Source of the DNA: Candidatus Omnitrophota bacterium
GTDB lineage: Bacteria; Omnitrophota; Gorgyraeia; Zapsychrales; Fredricksoniimonadaceae
Assembly (NCBI GenBank): GCA_017987425.1
Contig: JAGNTT010000027.1
Coordinates: forward strand, 1-16,357
Reading direction: 5' to 3'
DNA length: 16,357 nucleotides
Shown here: positions 13,954 through 16,357 of the stretch, piece after piece
How the letters are laid out: the number at the start of each line of letters is the position of its first letter
Numbering within the stretch: the first letter of the stretch is position 1
Notes under the pieces: model-generated
What the model was told of the DNA's origin: nothing
The model's database searches: none
What the model saw: only the letters and a program-made list of their open reading frames with translations
Translations under genes and position numbers: made by a program

Positions 13954-15333
13954 TTATTTGCGGAAGAAGTCTTGTGTGATGTCCCGCGAGGAACACACAT
14001 TCTTGAATTCGGTATCGACAATATTATTGCAGCTAAATTTTCTTTTGACACCAATCCAGGTGTAAAAGTCATTTTCTTCCTGCCCGAGCGAGCTTTCTCC
14101 GCCAATGATCCGGCAACCGGATAAAACCCTGTATAATTCAGAATTCCATTGCGGCCCGAATGGACCGACATAATGTTTAATATAATTCTGGCAGGAGGTG
14201 GAAGATTCGCCAGCCGCCAACGCATAGGCTTCAAACTCAGCCAACTCATTATCTGGAATATTAGGAAGATATCCCTTGAGGTCTTTTAAGCTGTCATCGC
14301 TGGGACTGAATGTAGGACAGAACGAGGCGTTAATTTGATCTCTGGTTCCGCTTGAAATACTCCCGAAAGAATCGTCAAAACATGAAGCGGGATTCTTTTC
14401 GGAACCTTGTCCCGGACAAACTTTGGCAATACATCTTGCAACGTTGATCCGTTTAGCCCGTTGCAGACAGCTTTCATCTTTCTGACACGCCGCTAGATCA
14501 CGCATCGCCGCATCATACGCCACCAGTCCTATTTGATCGACGATCTCTTTAATTTGGAACGGTTCCTTAGACTCGGGAGTAGCCGCAAACGGACTCGGGG
14601 AAGCAGCACTACTGTTCTGGCATGCCGGGCTTAATGCAGCGTTAAAAAATGCCGCACAGTTGAAATTTCTGTAAACACCCAACCATATATAGAAATCCCG
14701 CTCTTCCTGTTCACGGGTGGTTTCTTTGGCGAGGATCCGGCATCCCGCTCTCGTCTTAAACCACTCAAGACTTGTATCGCGGCCATATGCGCCGATGAAC
14801 TCCTTGATATAGTCCGTACAGGCGCTCGCAGATCCTTTTAACGCCTTGGCAACCGCAACGCTTCTGACTAAATCCGGTTCATCCGCATCCGGAAGAAAAT
14901 TGAGCGTTTGTTTGATCTCCTTGGGATTGGATCCCGCGAGGAGCCCGCAGAGCTTGGAACCAACAGTATTCCATTGCTCTTGGGGGATCTCATCGGGCTT
15001 GCTGCCGAAACACTGGCTGGCATTTGATATTTCCTTATTTGTACCGCCGCAAACCTCGCTGACACACTTCCAAGACTTTAACCTTGCAGCTTCCTGCAAG
15101 CACTCCTGATCGTCTTTACATGCCGATACGTCTGTCAAAACGGCGTCATAGATTTTTAGGTTTAAAAGATTAATGTAGAATTCAATAGGCGTTACCACAA
15201 CCGACTGGGATTCCTTCGGAGAATCTGACTGAGCAACAGACATTTCAGGCGCGGCATTCTCAGCCCCGGAAGAAGTCAAGAAACAAGAACAAAGCACTAA
15301 ACATATGATTAATGCCGCCAATTGTTTACCCAT
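13954..15333 (-). CDS. Secreted or lipid-anchored protein with two copies of a ten-cysteine domain
   Basis: 459 aa. Residues 1-24 are a signal sequence (MGKQLAALIICLVLCSCFLT); LCSC at 14-17 could be a lipobox with C17 acylated, otherwise signal peptidase I would cut near SSGA. Two homologous units of about 190 residues follow. Cysteines of the first are at 72, 78, 90, 95, 108, 129, 172, 198, 226 and 238, and of the second at 283, 289, 301, 306, 318, 339, 381, 407, 435 and 447, in register with an offset of 209 to 211. Shared blocks include AC-K-D-x-x-CLQ, a YIK segment, GCRI and DFY.W.GV. The linker (240-260) is Ser/Pro/Ala-rich. Up to five disulfides per domain are expected in the periplasm or outside. 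I do not recognise the domain. The ATG has GGGAG six bases upstream. Confidence 0.88.
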   Translation of the reverse strand: MGKQLAALIICLVLCSCFLTSSGAENAAPEMSVAQSDSPKESQSVVVTPIEFYINLLNLKIYDAVLTDVSACKDDQECLQEAARLKSWKCVSEVCGGTNKEISNASQCFGSKPDEIPQEQWNTVGSKLCGLLAGSNPKEIKQTLNFLPDADEPDLVRSVAVAKALKGSASACTDYIKEFIGAYGRDTSLEWFKTRAGCRILAKETTREQEERDFYIWLGVYRNFNCAAFFNAALSPACQNSSAASPSPFAATPESKEPFQIKEIVDQIGLVAYDAAMRDLAACQKDESCLQRAKRINVARCIAKVCPGQGSEKNPASCFDDSFGSISSGTRDQINASFCPTFSPSDDSLKDLKGYLPNIPDNELAEFEAYALAAGESSTSCQNYIKHYVGPFGPQWNSELYRVLSGCRIIGGESSLGQEENDFYTWIGVKRKFSCNNIVDTEFKNVCSSRDITQDFFRK

Positions 15334-15375
15334 ATTGTTCTCCCAAGATTAATTTTTTAATGATAACGTTTTGTC

Positions 15376-15401
15376 AGTCAAAAGACCTGTCATTTCACAG
15401 G
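15376..15401 (-). terminator. Weak hairpin between the B12-type rSAM gene and the secreted protein gene
   Basis: On the minus strand CCTGT, six bases, ACAGG is followed by TCTTTTGACT. The five-pair stem and short T-run could be a weak terminator for the gene at 15488-16357. TTGACT in the tail could also be the -35 of the secreted protein gene, although no good -10 follows at the usual distance. The rest of 15334-15487 shows nothing clear. Confidence 0.25.
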
Positions 15402-15487
15402 CAGACTCTCCTGCCCTTAACGAACATACCAAGTTTTCTTTATTTCGAACGTCCCTGTATTCGTTTATAAAATTCAATTTTCGTCGT

Positions 15488-16357
15488 TTACACTTTTTCT
15501 GAAGCAGGATAATAAAAGACCTGTTCATCTTCAAAATAGGATTTTTGACTAAACCACCCCTCCCGCAACCCTTTACGGTACATACTTGTACCCGGCGCAA
15601 CAACCATCTGATTGGTGGTCAATATAATATCGTTTCCTATCTCCCGCAGCAACGATAAAGTTAATTCACGATCAGCGTCTGTTTCTCCCGGATTTCCAAT
15701 CGTCAGCATGATCTCAACCTTCAGGCCGGCCTCTTCCGTCCAACGCAGAGCATTTAAAATATCTTTTCGGGTGTATTTCTTACCTATCCGGCGCAAAACA
15801 TCCATTGACGCCGATTCCACACCGAAATTCACAACGCTGCATCCCGCGTATTTCATTAATACGAGAAGCTCTTTACTGACAGAGTCGACACACGCGCAGC
15901 AATGCCATCTGAATTCCTTTTTGATTTGACGAATTCCAACGCACAATTTTGCCAGACGTTCCTTATCCGCCGCAATATCCTCATCGAGAAAATGGATTTC
16001 ATTCGCGTGCAGATTTAAAACAAGTTCTTTGATTTCGCTTAATACATGTTCAACACTGCGATTGCGGACACCGCCTCCCCAGTGAGTATTGCGATCGCAG
16101 TAAATACAATGGTATTGGCACCCTCGCGCCGTGACAATATGAGCAGGTCTAAGTCCCTGACTGTAAAGATAAGGGCCGGCAAAAGGGATTTCATCCAAAT
16201 TAGGGAACGAATATTTTTTGGTATGCACCATTTTACTTTTGTGCATATAAATCAAATTGGGAATATCCGATAATAGATCAACATGCATTGCTTTGCGGAT
16301 CACTTCAGGCATCACGAATTCAGGATCATTCTCAACCACAACATCCGCCAAACCTCT
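15488..16357 (-). CDS. B12-binding-type radical SAM enzyme, C-terminal part (runs in from right edge)
   Basis: The frame is open to the right edge (about 289 codons seen; the TTG at 16351 is only an internal codon, since the codons before it continue as RGLADVVVEN). The visible part begins with a segment matching the end of a cobalamin-binding domain and its linker (ADVVVEN..., NLDEIPFAGPYLY), then TARGCQYHCIYCDR with the rSAM cysteines at about residues 80, 84 and 87 of the fragment. EIHFLDEDIAADKERL, VNFGVESASMDVLRRIGKKYT and EIMLTIGNPGETDADR follow, all typical of the BchE/B12-rSAM family. Such proteins perform radical methylations, ring closures or rearrangements. The 154-base gap to the secreted-protein gene argues against a tight operon. 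The rest of the gene is outside the window. Confidence 0.85.
   Translation of the reverse strand, partial: RGLADVVVENDPEFVMPEVIRKAMHVDLLSDIPNLIYMHKSKMVHTKKYSFPNLDEIPFAGPYLYSQGLRPAHIVTARGCQYHCIYCDRNTHWGGGVRNRSVEHVLSEIKELVLNLHANEIHFLDEDIAADKERLAKLCVGIRQIKKEFRWHCCACVDSVSKELLVLMKYAGCSVVNFGVESASMDVLRRIGKKYTRKDILNALRWTEEAGLKVEIMLTIGNPGETDADRELTLSLLREIGNDIILTTNQMVVAPGTSMYRKGLREGWFSQKSYFEDEQVFYYPASEKV

Noticed and set aside
15349..15528. 59-codon minus-strand frame (MNRSFIILLQ...) between the B12-type rSAM gene and the secreted protein gene
   Set aside because: It overlaps the rSAM 3' end in another frame and lacks a convincing ribosome site. It could be a small gene or the trace of a frameshifted C-terminal tail, but neither can be supported from one sequence.
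1..16357. Standard RiPP cluster, CRISPR array, IS element, tRNA or rRNA
   Set aside because: No leader-peptide-like gene with a clear ribosome site was seen beyond two weak small frames, no regular direct repeats, no transposase or terminal repeats, and no cloverleaf or rRNA-like sequence.

Overview
The window looks like part of the chromosome of an uncultured, probably anaerobic Gram-negative bacterium. The reasons are the mid-range base composition, clean Shine-Dalgarno spacing, many overlapping genes, a secreted cysteine-rich protein, an A24 prepilin peptidase, an ArnT/PMT-like membrane glycosyltransferase and an unusual density of radical SAM (rSAM) enzymes. Omnitrophota or a deltaproteobacterial-type lineage would fit, but there is no rRNA or marker gene to decide it. 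I saw no rRNA, tRNA, CRISPR array, transposase or integrase.

Layout. (1) 1-8673, minus strand: a compact operon. In transcription order it encodes a twitch/SPASM-like rSAM protein (7618-8673), a ketopantoate-reductase-like enzyme (6687-7583), a PaaK/CapK-like AMP-forming ligase (5512-6678), two tandem paralogous rSAM enzymes (4515-5555, 3499-4518), a DegT/DnrJ-type PLP enzyme (2408-3511), two further SPASM-type rSAM enzymes (1437-2405, 438-1427) and, after 55 bases, the start of a PMT/ArnT-like glycosyltransferase that leaves the window (1-382). Most junctions overlap or are under 35 bases. (2) 8674-9846: an intergenic stretch with several inverted repeats and a possible small ORF with its own terminator on the plus strand, then a METTL24/FkbM-like methyltransferase gene (minus). 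(3) 10033-11900, plus strand: an A24 prepilin peptidase translationally coupled (ATGA) to a sixth rSAM/SPASM protein. (4) 11937-13703, minus: an FAD-dependent protein with tryptophan-halogenase motifs and a long C-terminal extension, convergent with (3). (5) 13806-15333, minus: a secreted protein made of two copies of a ten-cysteine domain, a possible 39-aa ORF behind it, and a strong terminator. (6) 15488-16357, minus: the C-terminal part of a B12-binding-type rSAM enzyme that enters from the right edge.

How the genes may work together. The 438-8673 operon has the logic of a biosynthetic or tailoring pathway. A carboxylate would be activated by the AMP-forming ligase, amination or dehydration done by the PLP enzyme, a keto group reduced by the ApbA/PanE-like enzyme, and at least five radical steps done by rSAM enzymes. 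The product may be attached to a glycan or lipid, given the membrane glycosyltransferase next door. No step can be assigned a substrate from sequence alone. This combination of five rSAM enzymes with a ligase, an aminotransferase and a reductase does not match a pathway I can name and is the best candidate here for an undescribed system. The halogenase-like gene, methyltransferase and secreted disulfide-rich protein may belong to the same accessory region, but they are in separate transcription units.
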